A DNA stretch of 64,000 nt from Geobacter argillaceus (GCF_007830735.1 NZ_VLLN01000021.1:1-64000), one strand, 5' to 3'; shown: positions 52,148 to 61,404, counted from the first letter of the stretch. Made by a program: numbers and translations. The notes: a model not told the origin generated them from the letters alone.

Positions 52148-53293
52148 TTACTTCTTGACAGCCGGCATCAGGCTATCGATGATCTCCTCGGTCCACGGCG
52201 TCCCCTTGGCCAGGGCCTGACGCAGTTTAACGAAGTCGATCTCGCGGCCGGTTTCCTTGGTCCCTTCGTTGAACGCCCTGAAGCCGGTGCGGGCCTCGTT
52301 CATCATGTTCAGCGCCAGCCAGGCGCGGGAGTTTTCCTTGTTCAGGTTCCACGCCTGCAGTTTCGGCTTGCGCAGCTCTTCCAGGCTTTTGGTCATGCAC
52401 TCCGGGAAGGTATCCAGCAGCTTGGCGCACAGCTCCTCGACCTTCTGATCCAGCATGCCGAGGTCGACCTCCCCTTCCTTGATCAATGCCTGGCCTTCCT
52501 TGAAGGCGGCACCGGTCTTGAACTCACCGTGAACGATCCGGCCGTACTCGTCCAGCATCCGGTCGGTTACGACGGTCGGGTTGGCGACGAATTTGCCACC
52601 CACCTTCAGCGCCGGCACTACGTCGCAGATGATCCCCAGACGGGCCGCCTTGTGAGCCGAAAACGGCTCGCACAGCGTACCCGAAACCATGGCCTGCTCG
52701 CAGCCGATCATCAGCGGCAGGAAGTCGGTGGCCCCGCCGATGGCGGCCGAACCGTGCTTGGGACCGGCCTGGCCGAAGTTGGCCAGATCCTGGGCGATGG
52801 TGAAGTCGCAGGCCATGCCGATCTCCTGCCCGCCGCCGATCCGCATCCCGTTCACCCGGGAGACAACCGGCTTGTCACAACCGAGAATGGCCGAGACCAT
52901 GTCGTTGAACAGCCGCATGTACTGCCGGTACTCCTGGGGGTTGCCGGCGTAGTACTCGGCGTATTCCTTGGTGTTGCCGCCGGTACAGAACGCCTTGTCG
53001 CCCACGCCGGTGAACACCACGGCGTTCACCTCGCGGTCGGCCGAGGCGCGGCGGAAGGCCAGGATGACGGCCTTGACCATGTCGGTGGTGTAGGAGTTGT
53101 ACTGCTTGGGATTGTTCAGGACGATCCAGGCGTTGTAGATCCCCTCCGCCACGCTGCCGTCACGAAGCTTGGCCGGCCGCTTCTCATATCGCACCATGCC
53201 GTCGCACAGGCTCTCCACGTCTCGGTCGATCAGGTTGTGATCGATCAGGTGCTTCGGTGCGGTCCGGGCAATTATCTCGTCTGTTGTGGCCAT
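52148..53293 (-). CDS. bamA: 6-oxocyclohex-1-ene-1-carbonyl-CoA hydrolase
   Basis: Ring-opening enzyme of the anaerobic benzoyl-CoA pathway: hydrolyses 6-oxocyclohex-1-enecarbonyl-CoA to 3-hydroxypimelyl-CoA. The 381-residue protein is a crotonase-fold member with the oxyanion region RVNGMRIGGGQEIGMACDFTIA, the start AYNAWIVLNNPKQYNSYT-like pattern (IYNAWIVLNNPKQYNSYTTDM), FTGVGDKAFCTGGNTKEYAEYYAG, and AAIGGATDFLPLMIGCEQAM. bamA is the usual marker gene for anaerobic aromatic degradation. AGGAGGAAGAAACG precedes the ATG; the bam operator lies at 53370-53385. Confidence 0.96.
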   Translation of the reverse strand: MATTDEIIARTAPKHLIDHNLIDRDVESLCDGMVRYEKRPAKLRDGSVAEGIYNAWIVLNNPKQYNSYTTDMVKAVILAFRRASADREVNAVVFTGVGDKAFCTGGNTKEYAEYYAGNPQEYRQYMRLFNDMVSAILGCDKPVVSRVNGMRIGGGQEIGMACDFTIAQDLANFGQAGPKHGSAAIGGATDFLPLMIGCEQAMVSGTLCEPFSAHKAARLGIICDVVPALKVGGKFVANPTVVTDRMLDEYGRIVHGEFKTGAAFKEGQALIKEGEVDLGMLDQKVEELCAKLLDTFPECMTKSLEELRKPKLQAWNLNKENSRAWLALNMMNEARTGFRAFNEGTKETGREIDFVKLRQALAKGTPWTEEIIDSLMPAVKK

Positions 53294-53369
53294 CGTTTCT
53301 TCCTCCTATCGTTGAGTTGGGTAATTTGTTTCACAACAAAACATCGTTTAACACCACATTCATGTAAAC

Positions 53370-53397
53370 TGGTACCACTATACCAAAATAACGTCAA
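53370..53397 (-). promoter_or_regulatory. bamA promoter/operator
   Basis: Minus strand TGGTATAGTGGTACCA (53385-53370), an extended -10 (TGG-TATAGT) merging into GGTACCA. TTGACG (53397-53392) lies only 9 bases from that box, so the -35 may not be used and the extended -10 may suffice. Confidence 0.65.
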
Positions 53398-53575
53398 GCA
53401 TTTTTTGTTTGCCGATGAATCTTTGGGAGAATTTTTCCCGGCAAGTCCAACGCAGGCGGGGCTGAGCCGATGCCCTGCCCCCACCTTATTTGTCCCCAAA
53501 TGTCAAAATACTTGTCGTCGTGGGGGGCAATTCGAAAATCTATTCACCCTGACCAGCGTCACAACTGCTAGTTAG

Positions 53576-53604
53576 TTGACACTCCTGGGTTTTTAACGTA
53601 ATCT
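53576..53604 (+). promoter_or_regulatory. Putative sigma-70 promoter of the HipA-family gene
   Basis: TTGACA at 53576-53581, 17-base spacer, TAATCT at 53599-53604. Confidence 0.55.
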
Positions 53605-53651
53605 TATATTCAACTATCTATTCAATGATCAATTCAGGAATCCAACCAAAA

Positions 53652-55055
53652 ATGAGCACAATTTCGAGGGAAAAGTCCCAGCAGCAACTGCTCGCAATCC
53701 TGGCGGTAAGACCTGCCAATGCCGCTGAACTCATGAAGCGTCTGGATATCAGCCAGGCTTCGCTTTCCAGGTTGCTGACATCCCTTGGCAACAGCGTCCT
53801 GACAATCGGCAAGGCCCGGTCGACCATATATGCACGACCCAGGAACATAAGAGGTTTGGGCCACGAATTCCCCGTGTGCCAGGTCGACAAGGACGGGAAC
53901 GCACGAATCGCAGGAAAGCTGTACTCGGTCTGGGAATCCTCATACTTCTGGGAACCGGCTGAAGACGGCCCGCCGGTCCTCTATAGAGACCTCCCCTGGT
54001 TCATCCGTGACATCTGTCCGGAGGGATTCGTCGGGCGGGCCTTTGCGCATCGCCAGCACCAGGACCTGAACCTGCCGCCGCGTCTTATAGACTGGAACAA
54101 CGATCATATGTTGATCGCTCTTTCCTACCGCGGTGAAGACTGTATGGGGAACCTGATTCTCGGCCACGAATCCATTACCAGATACTTCGAGGCGGTGGCG
54201 TCACCTAAACAGATCATAGATCTGTCAGAGCGGGCGAGCGAGTACCCAAGGCTGGCAGAGAGAGCAATCGCGGGCGACCCTGCCGGCTCATCAGCTGGCG
54301 GCGAACAGCCCAAGTTCACTGCCATCATCAATGATGGCGACATCCACCATGTACTCGTCAAGTTCTCGCCCGGGATGGATACGGAAGAAGGCCAGCGCTG
54401 GGCTGATCTGCTCATCTGCGAAAGCATCGCGTCCGAAATCATCGCAGCATCGGGAATACGGGCAGCTGAAAGCATGATCCTGCAGGCTGGCGACCGCACC
54501 TTCCTGGAGGTCAGGCGCTTTGACAGAATCGGCCTTTCCGGCCGGCTTCCGATGAATTCCCTTGGCGCTGTCGATAACGAATTTGTTGGCCAGGGTAGCA
54601 ACTGGGTCACGATGGCAAACAGGCTGGAAGCAGAGAGGCTGCTCTCCCCCGGGGAGGGATCGGCGATTCGTTGGTTGTCCCTTTTCGGCGATTTGATCGG
54701 GAACACTGACCAACACTTCGGGAATATCTCGCTCATCCCGGCCGGCTTGAGCCACAAGCGCTTCAGCCTGGCACCGGCATACGACATGTTGCCCATGCTC
54801 TATCGTCCGAAAGAGGGACGGGGCCCAAAACCGGAGTTTACCCCGCGACGAACGCCAGCGGCCCTGGAATGGACTTCGGCGCTGGACGCTGCACTACGGT
54901 TCTGGGGCCAGGTGGTGAAAGATTCCAGAATTTCCGAGGAGTTTCGCCGCACGTGCAGTGGCAATATCGAGACACTCAGAGCACTCCAAGGCGGCCCTCG
55001 TCTTGTATCTTTGTCGGAAGGAGCTGAACCGGTGCCTGGGCAACGGAGCCGTTAA
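53652..55055 (+). CDS. HipA-family kinase with N-terminal helix-turn-helix (YjjJ/HipH-like)
   Basis: A 467-residue protein. The N-terminal winged helix (QQLLAILAVRPANAAELMKRLDISQASLSRLLTSLG) is fused to a HipA-like serine/threonine kinase: substrate part GGEQPKFTAIIN, catalytic region with IRAAESMILQAGDRTFLEVRRFDRIG, LFGDLIGNTDQHFGNISLI (the Asp-x2-x2-Asn loop) and APAYDMLPMLY. There is no separate hipB; the DNA-binding part is built in, as in E. coli YjjJ. Start codon is uncertain: ATG at 53652 or at 53625, neither with a strong ribosome site. Its GC content seems lower than the bam genes. A role in dormancy or growth control is plausible but not shown. Confidence 0.82.
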   Translation: MSTISREKSQQQLLAILAVRPANAAELMKRLDISQASLSRLLTSLGNSVLTIGKARSTIYARPRNIRGLGHEFPVCQVDKDGNARIAGKLYSVWESSYFWEPAEDGPPVLYRDLPWFIRDICPEGFVGRAFAHRQHQDLNLPPRLIDWNNDHMLIALSYRGEDCMGNLILGHESITRYFEAVASPKQIIDLSERASEYPRLAERAIAGDPAGSSAGGEQPKFTAIINDGDIHHVLVKFSPGMDTEEGQRWADLLICESIASEIIAASGIRAAESMILQAGDRTFLEVRRFDRIGLSGRLPMNSLGAVDNEFVGQGSNWVTMANRLEAERLLSPGEGSAIRWLSLFGDLIGNTDQHFGNISLIPAGLSHKRFSLAPAYDMLPMLYRPKEGRGPKPEFTPRRTPAALEWTSALDAALRFWGQVVKDSRISEEFRRTCSGNIETLRALQGGPRLVSLSEGAEPVPGQRSR

Positions 55056-55434
55056 GGAGCAGCCATTGCTGATTGGCCTCACCGCTCTTTTCTTTCGCCC
55101 CTTTTGCCACCCTCGTCGTCTTATTGTGGATTCAAGTCCCATGACAACATCCCCTTGCCCCCCCTACAACTCCCAATTCCGTCTAAAGTAATTCGCCCCC
55201 TGCAAAGCCGGGGGCTTTACGATTGCTGGCCCCTCAAGGGGCCTATTCGCAATCGATTAAGACAAAATCAAAACCCGAAACTGCAACATCTAGGCATACT
55301 TCCGGAACTGTCGAACGTTGGGGGTCCCCCACCAGAGGTGGGGGTTTACCCAGAAGAAATTACCCTCACAGTTAACGATATTGTGGCGGTCATTCAGGAG
55401 CGCCCTGCGTTGGCACCCTTGGCACTACCTCGGA
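55056..55434. other. Intergenic region with three GC-rich hairpins
   Basis: No supported gene. Three stems in 150 bases: AAAGCC/GGCTTT around 55205-55219, GGCCCC-TCAA-GGGGCC at 55228-55243, and CCCCCACC-AGA-GGTGGGGG at 55326-55344. The first may terminate the hipA transcript. The cluster of hairpins may be a remnant of a mobile element. Confidence 0.45.
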
Positions 55435-56592
55435 CTACTTGTAGTCAGCGAGATCTTCCAGCTTCCATTTGCCGTTTTCCACCTTCAGCACACACATGCC
55501 CAGTTGGTTGATCCCCGTATGATCGGTGGGGGAAAAGGTTAAAACCATCCCGGCGCCCTTAAGCCCTTTGGTGCTCTCGATGGCGTCACGTAAAGCAACC
55601 CGGAATTTCTCCGTACCGGGCTTGCCAGCCTTCAGGGCCTTGGGGACTGTCGCTTCAAGGATCTTCATTGAATTCCAGACCTGGGCAGCAAACATGGAGC
55701 GGGGTCCGTACTTCGCTTCATAGGCCTTCGCAAACGCCAAAGCTTCTCTCTTGGCTGGATAGTCAGCTGGCAACTGTTCCGCCGCAAGGAGAGGTAATCC
55801 GAGCATGAACGAACCCTCCAAGGCCTTCCCGCCGACACGGAGAAATTCAGCGGAGGCAGAACCGCCCGACTGGTAGATCTTGCCCTTGTAGCCGCGGTCG
55901 ATCAGCGCAATATGCGGAAGTGCCCCCGGCGTCCCGGAGGCCGCGATATATACTGCATCGGGATTCCCCTGCATCGCATGCAATACCTGACCGGTGGCAC
56001 TGGTGTCGGTTCTCTTGTATTTCTCGACAGTCAGGGTCTTGATCCCCTTTTGATCTGCGAGCTTCTTGTATGCCGCAACACAACTCTCACCGTAGGCATC
56101 ATCCACGGAGATTACCGAAACTGTTTTGACCCCTTTCCTGACCATGTGCCTGATCAGGGCGGCAGCGTAGATATCAGCGGTCGGCGGGCCGTAGAAAATC
56201 CACTTGCGCTTTTCATCACCGGCGGCAATAGGGGCGGGACTTGGTGCAAGCTGGATCATGGAGGTCTTGGCTTCAGCAGCTACTGAAACAACCGCCAGGC
56301 CGGCCGGTGAAGTGGTTGGCCCGATCAAAAAATCGGCCTTTCCCTCCGAGATCAGGCGTTTCACGTTCTGCACGGCGGCGGTGGTATCGGTGGCGTCATC
56401 ATAGACCACGTAGCGGACCTTCTGCCCGGCAATGACCGAGGGACCGAGGGTGACGGCATTTTTTTCCGCCATGCCGAGAGACGCCGCCGGGCCTGTGGAA
56501 GAGAGGTTCACACCAATCGTGATGTCAGCCCGTGCAGCAGTGGCGGTCGCCATGACGGCAACCATACTGATAACGACCATACTCCGTTTCAT
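55435..56592 (-). CDS. ABC transporter periplasmic solute-binding protein, aromatic-cluster type
   Basis: A 385-residue HAAT-type binding protein: signal peptide MKRSMVVISMVAVMATATAARA, then ADITIGVNLSSTGPAASLGMAEKNAVTLGP, ISVDDAYGESCVAAYKKLAD and TFSPTDHTGINQLGMCVLKVENGKWKLEDLADYK. Most of this type near 4-hydroxybenzoate or ligase genes bind aromatic acids. It follows the hcr genes in the same direction (112-base gap) and its permease partner is probably the LivH starting at 63825 on the plus strand (inference). It differs clearly from the binding protein at 757. Confidence 0.87.
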   Translation of the reverse strand: MKRSMVVISMVAVMATATAARADITIGVNLSSTGPAASLGMAEKNAVTLGPSVIAGQKVRYVVYDDATDTTAAVQNVKRLISEGKADFLIGPTTSPAGLAVVSVAAEAKTSMIQLAPSPAPIAAGDEKRKWIFYGPPTADIYAAALIRHMVRKGVKTVSVISVDDAYGESCVAAYKKLADQKGIKTLTVEKYKRTDTSATGQVLHAMQGNPDAVYIAASGTPGALPHIALIDRGYKGKIYQSGGSASAEFLRVGGKALEGSFMLGLPLLAAEQLPADYPAKREALAFAKAYEAKYGPRSMFAAQVWNSMKILEATVPKALKAGKPGTEKFRVALRDAIESTKGLKGAGMVLTFSPTDHTGINQLGMCVLKVENGKWKLEDLADYK

Positions 56593-56704
56593 ATCACGCC
56601 TCCTTTAAGTGGGTGGCCCTTGCAAGCGCACCGGTTGTGTCCCTGCTACTCGTTTGTTTTTTGCGCTATTCGATGCCGTTATTAGTCGGGACCCTCTCGG
56701 ATAG

Positions 56705-57778
56705 CTAGCCCGCCCCATGCCCACCATGGCCGTGGATGTCGCACCCCGGCCTCCCCTCCTCCTGCGACGTCCGGACCTCCTCAGACATAACGCCAGCCCC
56801 GGCCCTTTTTCCCAGGAGGGCCCTGGCAACAAGGGTCCTGGCGATCTCAACCTTGTATCCGTTACGGCTCAGCGGCCGTGCGCCCGTTACCGCCAGTTCG
56901 CCTGCCTGGGCCGCCGAATCTTCGTTCAGGGGACGCCCCAGCAGGAACTCCTCTGCCGCCATTGCCCGATGAATGCCAGGAGCCACGGCGCCCACGGCTA
57001 TTCGAGCGTCGCTACAGACGCCATCACTGACACTGACAGCGGTTGCCACACTGACAATGGCGAAATCGATCGGCTTTCTGAGGGTGAACTTGTGAAAGGT
57101 CTGCCGGCACGGACCGGTAAGTGCCGGGATCTCGATCTCCCTAACCAGTTCATTTCCGTTCAGAACGTTGCCCAGGGGGGTGTAGAACTCCCCGATCCCT
57201 ATCCGCCGCTCACCGGCCGGCCCGACCACGACCAGCTGCGCATCGTAGAGGGCCAGGGCCACCGCGGTATCGGAGGGACAGACGGCGAAACAGCGCCGCC
57301 CCTCCATGATGGCGTGCTGGCGGTTGTCGCCTTTCACGGCCAGACAGGGACCGTTCCCCTTGCGGGCGCAGTTTATGGGGCCGCCCAGGTGGCGGGGATA
57401 GCGGTAATAGCAGCAGCGCACATCCTGGCAGATATTGCCGCCGATGGTGGCGACGTTGCGGAGCTGGGGGGAAGCCACGCTATGGGCAGCCTCGGCCAGC
57501 GCTCCGTACCGCTCCCTCAAAAGGGGAGAATTCGCCAGGTCAACGAGCCTTGCCAGGGCGCCGATCCGCAGCACGCCCTCATCCGTCCAGATCTGATCGA
57601 GTCCGGTGATGGTCTTTATATTGACGATCGCCTCGGGATATTCCGGCAGGAACTCGTCCTTCAGGAGGCCGAAGAGATCGGTTCCCCCGGCATTGAGCCG
57701 GGCCCTGCCGTTGTACGACACCAGTGCCTCTACCGCCTCATCGACACTCCGGGCATTGAGATGGACAAAGGTTCTCAT
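56705..57778 (-). CDS. hcrB: 4-Hydroxybenzoyl-CoA reductase, FAD and [4Fe-4S] subunit (beta)
   Basis: FAD-binding subunit of the reductive dehydroxylase, 357 residues. It has the xanthine-oxidase-family FAD site LNAGGTDLFGLLK and ASPQLRNVATIGGNICQD, then a cysteine-rich insert CCYYRYPRHLGGPINCARKGNGPCLAV...RRCFAVCPSD (about residues 120-165). In the characterised 4-hydroxybenzoyl-CoA reductase this insert carries an extra [4Fe-4S] cluster absent from other xanthine oxidase relatives, so it supports the specific name. The start ATG at 57776-57778 overlaps the hcrA stop codon by 4 bases. A His/Gly-rich end (DIHGHGGHGAG) is unusual. Confidence 0.92.
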   Translation of the reverse strand: MRTFVHLNARSVDEAVEALVSYNGRARLNAGGTDLFGLLKDEFLPEYPEAIVNIKTITGLDQIWTDEGVLRIGALARLVDLANSPLLRERYGALAEAAHSVASPQLRNVATIGGNICQDVRCCYYRYPRHLGGPINCARKGNGPCLAVKGDNRQHAIMEGRRCFAVCPSDTAVALALYDAQLVVVGPAGERRIGIGEFYTPLGNVLNGNELVREIEIPALTGPCRQTFHKFTLRKPIDFAIVSVATAVSVSDGVCSDARIAVGAVAPGIHRAMAAEEFLLGRPLNEDSAAQAGELAVTGARPLSRNGYKVEIARTLVARALLGKRAGAGVMSEEVRTSQEEGRPGCDIHGHGGHGAG

Positions 57779-60060
57779 CGGGCACCTCCGCGGCCGGCCG
57801 ACACCCTGCCGAGTGCGGCAAGGACCCTCTCCGGGGTGACCGGATATTCGTTCAGCCAGACGCCGAGCGCGTTGGAGACGGCCATGAGGATCGCCATGGG
57901 GCCGGGCGACGTGGCCACCTCCCCCACGCCGATCGCCTTGAAGCGGTGGCTGGCAACCGGGGTCTCCAGGACCACGTTGTCGATGACCGGGAGTTCGGCA
58001 AAGGTACGCCACTTGTAGTCGATCATGTTGGCATTGAGGATATGGCCGGTGGTACGGTCGAGCACCGTTTCCTCGAACAGGGCACTGTCGATGCCGGAGG
58101 AGCCGAGGCAGCCGTTCAGCTGCCCTTCCAGGCCCGGCGGGTCGATGATCTGCCCCACATCGGTGGCATTCACCACCCGGATCAGATCCACCTTGCCGGT
58201 CGCCGTATCCACCTCCACCTCCACGAAGGTGGTCATGCAGTTGGCCAGGGTAAAATCCGGGTCGAACCGGCCGTACCCCATGATGGTCCGCTCGTGCCCC
58301 ATCGCTTTCCAGTGGAGGCGCCTTTCCGGGTTCGACCGGACATAGATCACCCCGTCTTCCGTCTCCAGCTCCTCAGGCTGCGCATCCAGGCGCGGGGCGA
58401 CCAGTTCGAAGAGTTGGCGCCTGGCGTCCTCCGCTGCCCTGATGGCCGCGCTGCCGATGGCGTAGGTCCCCCGGGAGCCGAACGGGCCGTACTCGAACGG
58501 GTTGATCAAAGAGTCGGCAGGCGTCACCGTGATCCGCTCCATGGGGATCTGCAGCACCTCGGCCACCATCTTCACGTAGTTGCTCCGCTGCCCGGTGCCG
58601 TGCTCCGTGATGCAGGAAAAGAGGATGGCACTCCCGTCGGGGTGCAGGCGCACGTAGGCCTCCGACGAATCCTCGCCGATATCGGCATTGCCGTGCACCC
58701 CGACCCCGACCCCCCGCCGTTTGGCACCGTCAACGGAGGTCGGTTTCAGCCAGCCGTGCCACTTCTCCTGCCAGCCGAAACGCTGCGCACCCTTTTCCAT
58801 CGCCTCGGTGTAGTCGATCCCCCGGTAGGTGTACCAGTTGCCATCCCGCCAGAAGTAGCCATCGCCCGGCTTCACGTAATTTTTCTTGATGAATGCCACC
58901 GGGTCGAGCGCCAGCTTTTCCATGGCCTGGCACAGCACCGGGATAAACGCACATTTCAGTTCCTGGCCACCGAACCCCCTGACACTGCCCGAGGCGTTCC
59001 GGTTGGTACAGACAACGGCGGTCCGCAGATCCCAGTTGGCGCAGCGGGTCATGATCTGCACCTCGCCGCACCCCACGGCAACCTGGGCCTGCGTCGTCGC
59101 GGAGTAGTACCCGGTATCGACAAGCCAGGTGCCGGAAACCGCGGTCACCGTGCCGTCCCTCTTCATCCCTACCTTGGCATGCATGCGCGAGCCCGGCCGC
59201 AGGACAAAGGCGGCGATATGCTCTTCCTTGGTAAAGATGATCTTGACCGGCCTCCCCGTGGCCCGGCTCAGGAGCGTCGCATAGGCCTGCACCTGCCAGG
59301 ACATGAGCTTGGTGCCGAAGCTGCCGCCGCAGGCCGCGCCATGGGTGCGCACCTCTACGTGCCTTCCGAACAGATGGAACAGGATGATCTTGTCCAGGTA
59401 TGATGCCTGGTTCGACACCCAGAGCGTCACCCGGTCCGGCTCCTCCCACAAGGCCACCGCCCCCGGCGGTTCGGGCGGAATCGGGTTGGGTATGTTTTCG
59501 TAGCCGAAGCTTCCTTCGGCTGTCACGTCCGCCTCACGAAACCCCTTTTCCACGTCTCCCGTGACGACTTCCGTCAGGCAGGTGGGACCAAATGTCGGGG
59601 TACCGGGGGTGACGATGTTGCCGGGCAGTTCGTCGTAGAGTTGGGGGGCACCGGGCTTCATTGCCTCCTCAACATCGAAGACGGCGGGAAGCGGTTCGTA
59701 TTCCACATCGATGAGCCGAAGCGCCTCTTTGGCCAGCTCTTCGCTGTCGGCGGCCACGATCGCCACGGCATCCCCAACGTAGCGCACCTTGCGGTCCAGG
59801 ATGCGGACCACCCGTGGGGTCCCGCCCCGCCAGTCGGGCACGTCCTCCCAGGTGAGGACGGCCCGCACCCCGGGAAGGCTCTCCGCCCGGCTCTTGTCGA
59901 TCCGCCTGATCAAGGCGTGGGGATGCGGGCTGCGCAGCACCCTGCCGTACAGCAGATTCTGGAACCGGATGTCATTCAGATATGCCGTTGCCCCGGTAAC
60001 GACGTCCCGTGCATCCTTGCGCCGGGTCGGCTTGCCGATGAAGCGGTACTCTTCGGCCAT
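57775..60060 (-). CDS. hcrA: 4-Hydroxybenzoyl-CoA reductase, molybdenum subunit (alpha)
   Basis: Catalytic subunit, 761 residues, removing the 4-hydroxyl group of 4-hydroxybenzoyl-CoA to give benzoyl-CoA. It has the xanthine-oxidase molybdopterin pattern: KPTRRKDARDVVTGATAYLNDI at the start, HGAACGGSFGTKLMSWQ, FGGQELKCAF, SCITEHGTGQRSNYVKMVAEVLQI, PFEYGPFGSRGTYAIGSAAI, and the C-terminal catalytic Glu in GVGEVATSPGPMAILMAVSNALG. I chose the ATG at 60058-60060; the longer open frame upstream overlaps hcrC. It lies between hcrC and hcrB. Confidence 0.92.
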   Translation of the reverse strand: MAEEYRFIGKPTRRKDARDVVTGATAYLNDIRFQNLLYGRVLRSPHPHALIRRIDKSRAESLPGVRAVLTWEDVPDWRGGTPRVVRILDRKVRYVGDAVAIVAADSEELAKEALRLIDVEYEPLPAVFDVEEAMKPGAPQLYDELPGNIVTPGTPTFGPTCLTEVVTGDVEKGFREADVTAEGSFGYENIPNPIPPEPPGAVALWEEPDRVTLWVSNQASYLDKIILFHLFGRHVEVRTHGAACGGSFGTKLMSWQVQAYATLLSRATGRPVKIIFTKEEHIAAFVLRPGSRMHAKVGMKRDGTVTAVSGTWLVDTGYYSATTQAQVAVGCGEVQIMTRCANWDLRTAVVCTNRNASGSVRGFGGQELKCAFIPVLCQAMEKLALDPVAFIKKNYVKPGDGYFWRDGNWYTYRGIDYTEAMEKGAQRFGWQEKWHGWLKPTSVDGAKRRGVGVGVHGNADIGEDSSEAYVRLHPDGSAILFSCITEHGTGQRSNYVKMVAEVLQIPMERITVTPADSLINPFEYGPFGSRGTYAIGSAAIRAAEDARRQLFELVAPRLDAQPEELETEDGVIYVRSNPERRLHWKAMGHERTIMGYGRFDPDFTLANCMTTFVEVEVDTATGKVDLIRVVNATDVGQIIDPPGLEGQLNGCLGSSGIDSALFEETVLDRTTGHILNANMIDYKWRTFAELPVIDNVVLETPVASHRFKAIGVGEVATSPGPMAILMAVSNALGVWLNEYPVTPERVLAALGRVSAGRGGAR

Positions 60061-60062
60061 GG

Positions 60063-60587
60063 TCACTCTCCCCCTTCCGCCACTGCCATGACCGCCCTCA
60101 CCACTTGGTAGTGACTGATGCAGCGGCAGAAGTTGCCGGACAGCGCCTCCTTCACCTCCTCCTCGGTGGGAGAAGGGGTCGCGTCCAGGAGCGCCCTGGC
60201 GCTCAGGATCATGCCGGGTGTGCAGAAACCGCACTGAAAGGCGGTGTGGTCGATGAACGACTGCTGCAGGGGATCGAGCCTGCCACTCTTCGGATCCGCC
60301 AACCCTTCGATGGTAACGATGCTTTTCCCCTGGCATTCGACGGTCAGGGTCATGCAGGAAAGGATCGCCGTCCCGTCCATCAGCACGGTGCACGATCCGC
60401 AGGCGCCGTTGTCGCAGGTAATCTTGGTGCCGGTCAGCCCCAGCGTCTCCCGCAGGGTATGGGCAAGGGTATGGGAGGTGGCCACCTGGTGGGGCTGGCT
60501 GCCGATCTCCAGCTCCACCTGATTTCCGTTGACCAGGAAGCCGACCCGCTCCGCCGTGCACCTTATTGTGTCGCTCATTTCAGCCAT
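60063..60587 (-). CDS. hcrC: 4-Hydroxybenzoyl-CoA reductase, [2Fe-2S] subunit (gamma)
   Basis: Small subunit of 174 residues with two [2Fe-2S] clusters: the plant-type site CDNGACGSCTVLMDGTAILSC and the all-helical site QCGFCTPGMILSA...GNFCRCISHYQVV. It passes electrons from ferredoxin to the FAD and molybdenum centres. The ATG at 60585-60587 follows GGAGGAAACGC. First structural gene after iclR2 (18-base gap). Confidence 0.93.
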   Translation of the reverse strand: MAEMSDTIRCTAERVGFLVNGNQVELEIGSQPHQVATSHTLAHTLRETLGLTGTKITCDNGACGSCTVLMDGTAILSCMTLTVECQGKSIVTIEGLADPKSGRLDPLQQSFIDHTAFQCGFCTPGMILSARALLDATPSPTEEEVKEALSGNFCRCISHYQVVRAVMAVAEGGE

Positions 60588-60605
60588 GCGTTTCCTCCAA
60601 TCCGC

Positions 60606-61391
60606 TCAATCCAGTTGCGCCCCGAGCTGCCGGGACAGCACCTTCACCGCTGCAGCCACCGACGGCCCGAACTGCCGGGCTGTTTCAGCGGGAAAGAAGC
60701 CGAACAGGGCTATGTAGCCGATCGGTGATCCGTTCGGACCGATCACCGGCGCAGCCACCGAATTGAGCCCCGGCTTCATCTCCCCCAGGTCCAGCGCGAA
60801 TCCGTCTCGACGGCAGTCGGCAAGCTCCCGCAGCAGGCGCTCCCTGTCGAGCTTATCCGGGGTCCCGTGGAAATAGAGCTTATCCTCCCCCAGGAGCAGG
60901 CCGAGCTCCTCCCGGGGGAGGCAGGCGGCAATCGCTTTGCCGTGCGAACCATAGCTGACCGGAAAACGGTGGCCGATCCGGACCGTGACGCCGACATCCA
61001 CCCCGCCTTCATGCTTGGCCACCACGTACACCGTCCGGTCGGCGATCAGCCCCAGCGTGGCAGTCCCGCCGATCCCGGTTGCCAGATCCTCCAGGAGCGG
61101 CTCCGCCAGACGGGGAGCGTTGAAGTCGTCCAGGACCTTGCGGGAGAGCGTGATCAGACCCGGACCGAGGGCATACCCCTTCCGGTCGCCATACCGCTGC
61201 ACCAGCCCGAATCGCTGCATCGTCTGCAGGATGGAGTACGCCTTGCTCTTGTGTATCCCCACCTGGCTGCAGATCTCCGGCAGACTCATCTGGGAGGAGC
61301 TGTTGCCGGCGAGACAGAACAGCACACGTGCAGCCTGCTCTACAGCCGGCACCATATATTTCTCATCGCTGCGATTTTTTGCGTCCGCCAT
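60606..61391 (-). CDS. IclR-family regulator of the hcr operon
   Basis: A 261-residue regulator with an N-terminal winged helix (VPAVEQAARVLFCLAG...MSLPEICSQVGIHKSKAYSILQTMQRFGLVQRY) and an effector domain (GSHGKAIAACLP, SVAAPVIGPNGSPIGYIALFGFFP). It leads the hcr genes by 18 bases and is divergent from the CoA ligase at 61947. A perfect palindrome (61405-61422) lies 13 bases before its start and is its likely target. Ligand unknown; 4-hydroxybenzoate or its CoA thioester are obvious candidates (inference). Confidence 0.9.
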   Translation of the reverse strand: MADAKNRSDEKYMVPAVEQAARVLFCLAGNSSSQMSLPEICSQVGIHKSKAYSILQTMQRFGLVQRYGDRKGYALGPGLITLSRKVLDDFNAPRLAEPLLEDLATGIGGTATLGLIADRTVYVVAKHEGGVDVGVTVRIGHRFPVSYGSHGKAIAACLPREELGLLLGEDKLYFHGTPDKLDRERLLRELADCRRDGFALDLGEMKPGLNSVAAPVIGPNGSPIGYIALFGFFPAETARQFGPSVAAAVKVLSRQLGAQLD

Positions 61392-61404
61392 TTAAGTTCT
61401 CCAC

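Noticed and set aside
55205-55344. Three hairpins as a CRISPR array or riboswitch
   Set aside because: Stems are unrelated in sequence and spacing; no repeat-spacer pattern and no conserved riboswitch core.
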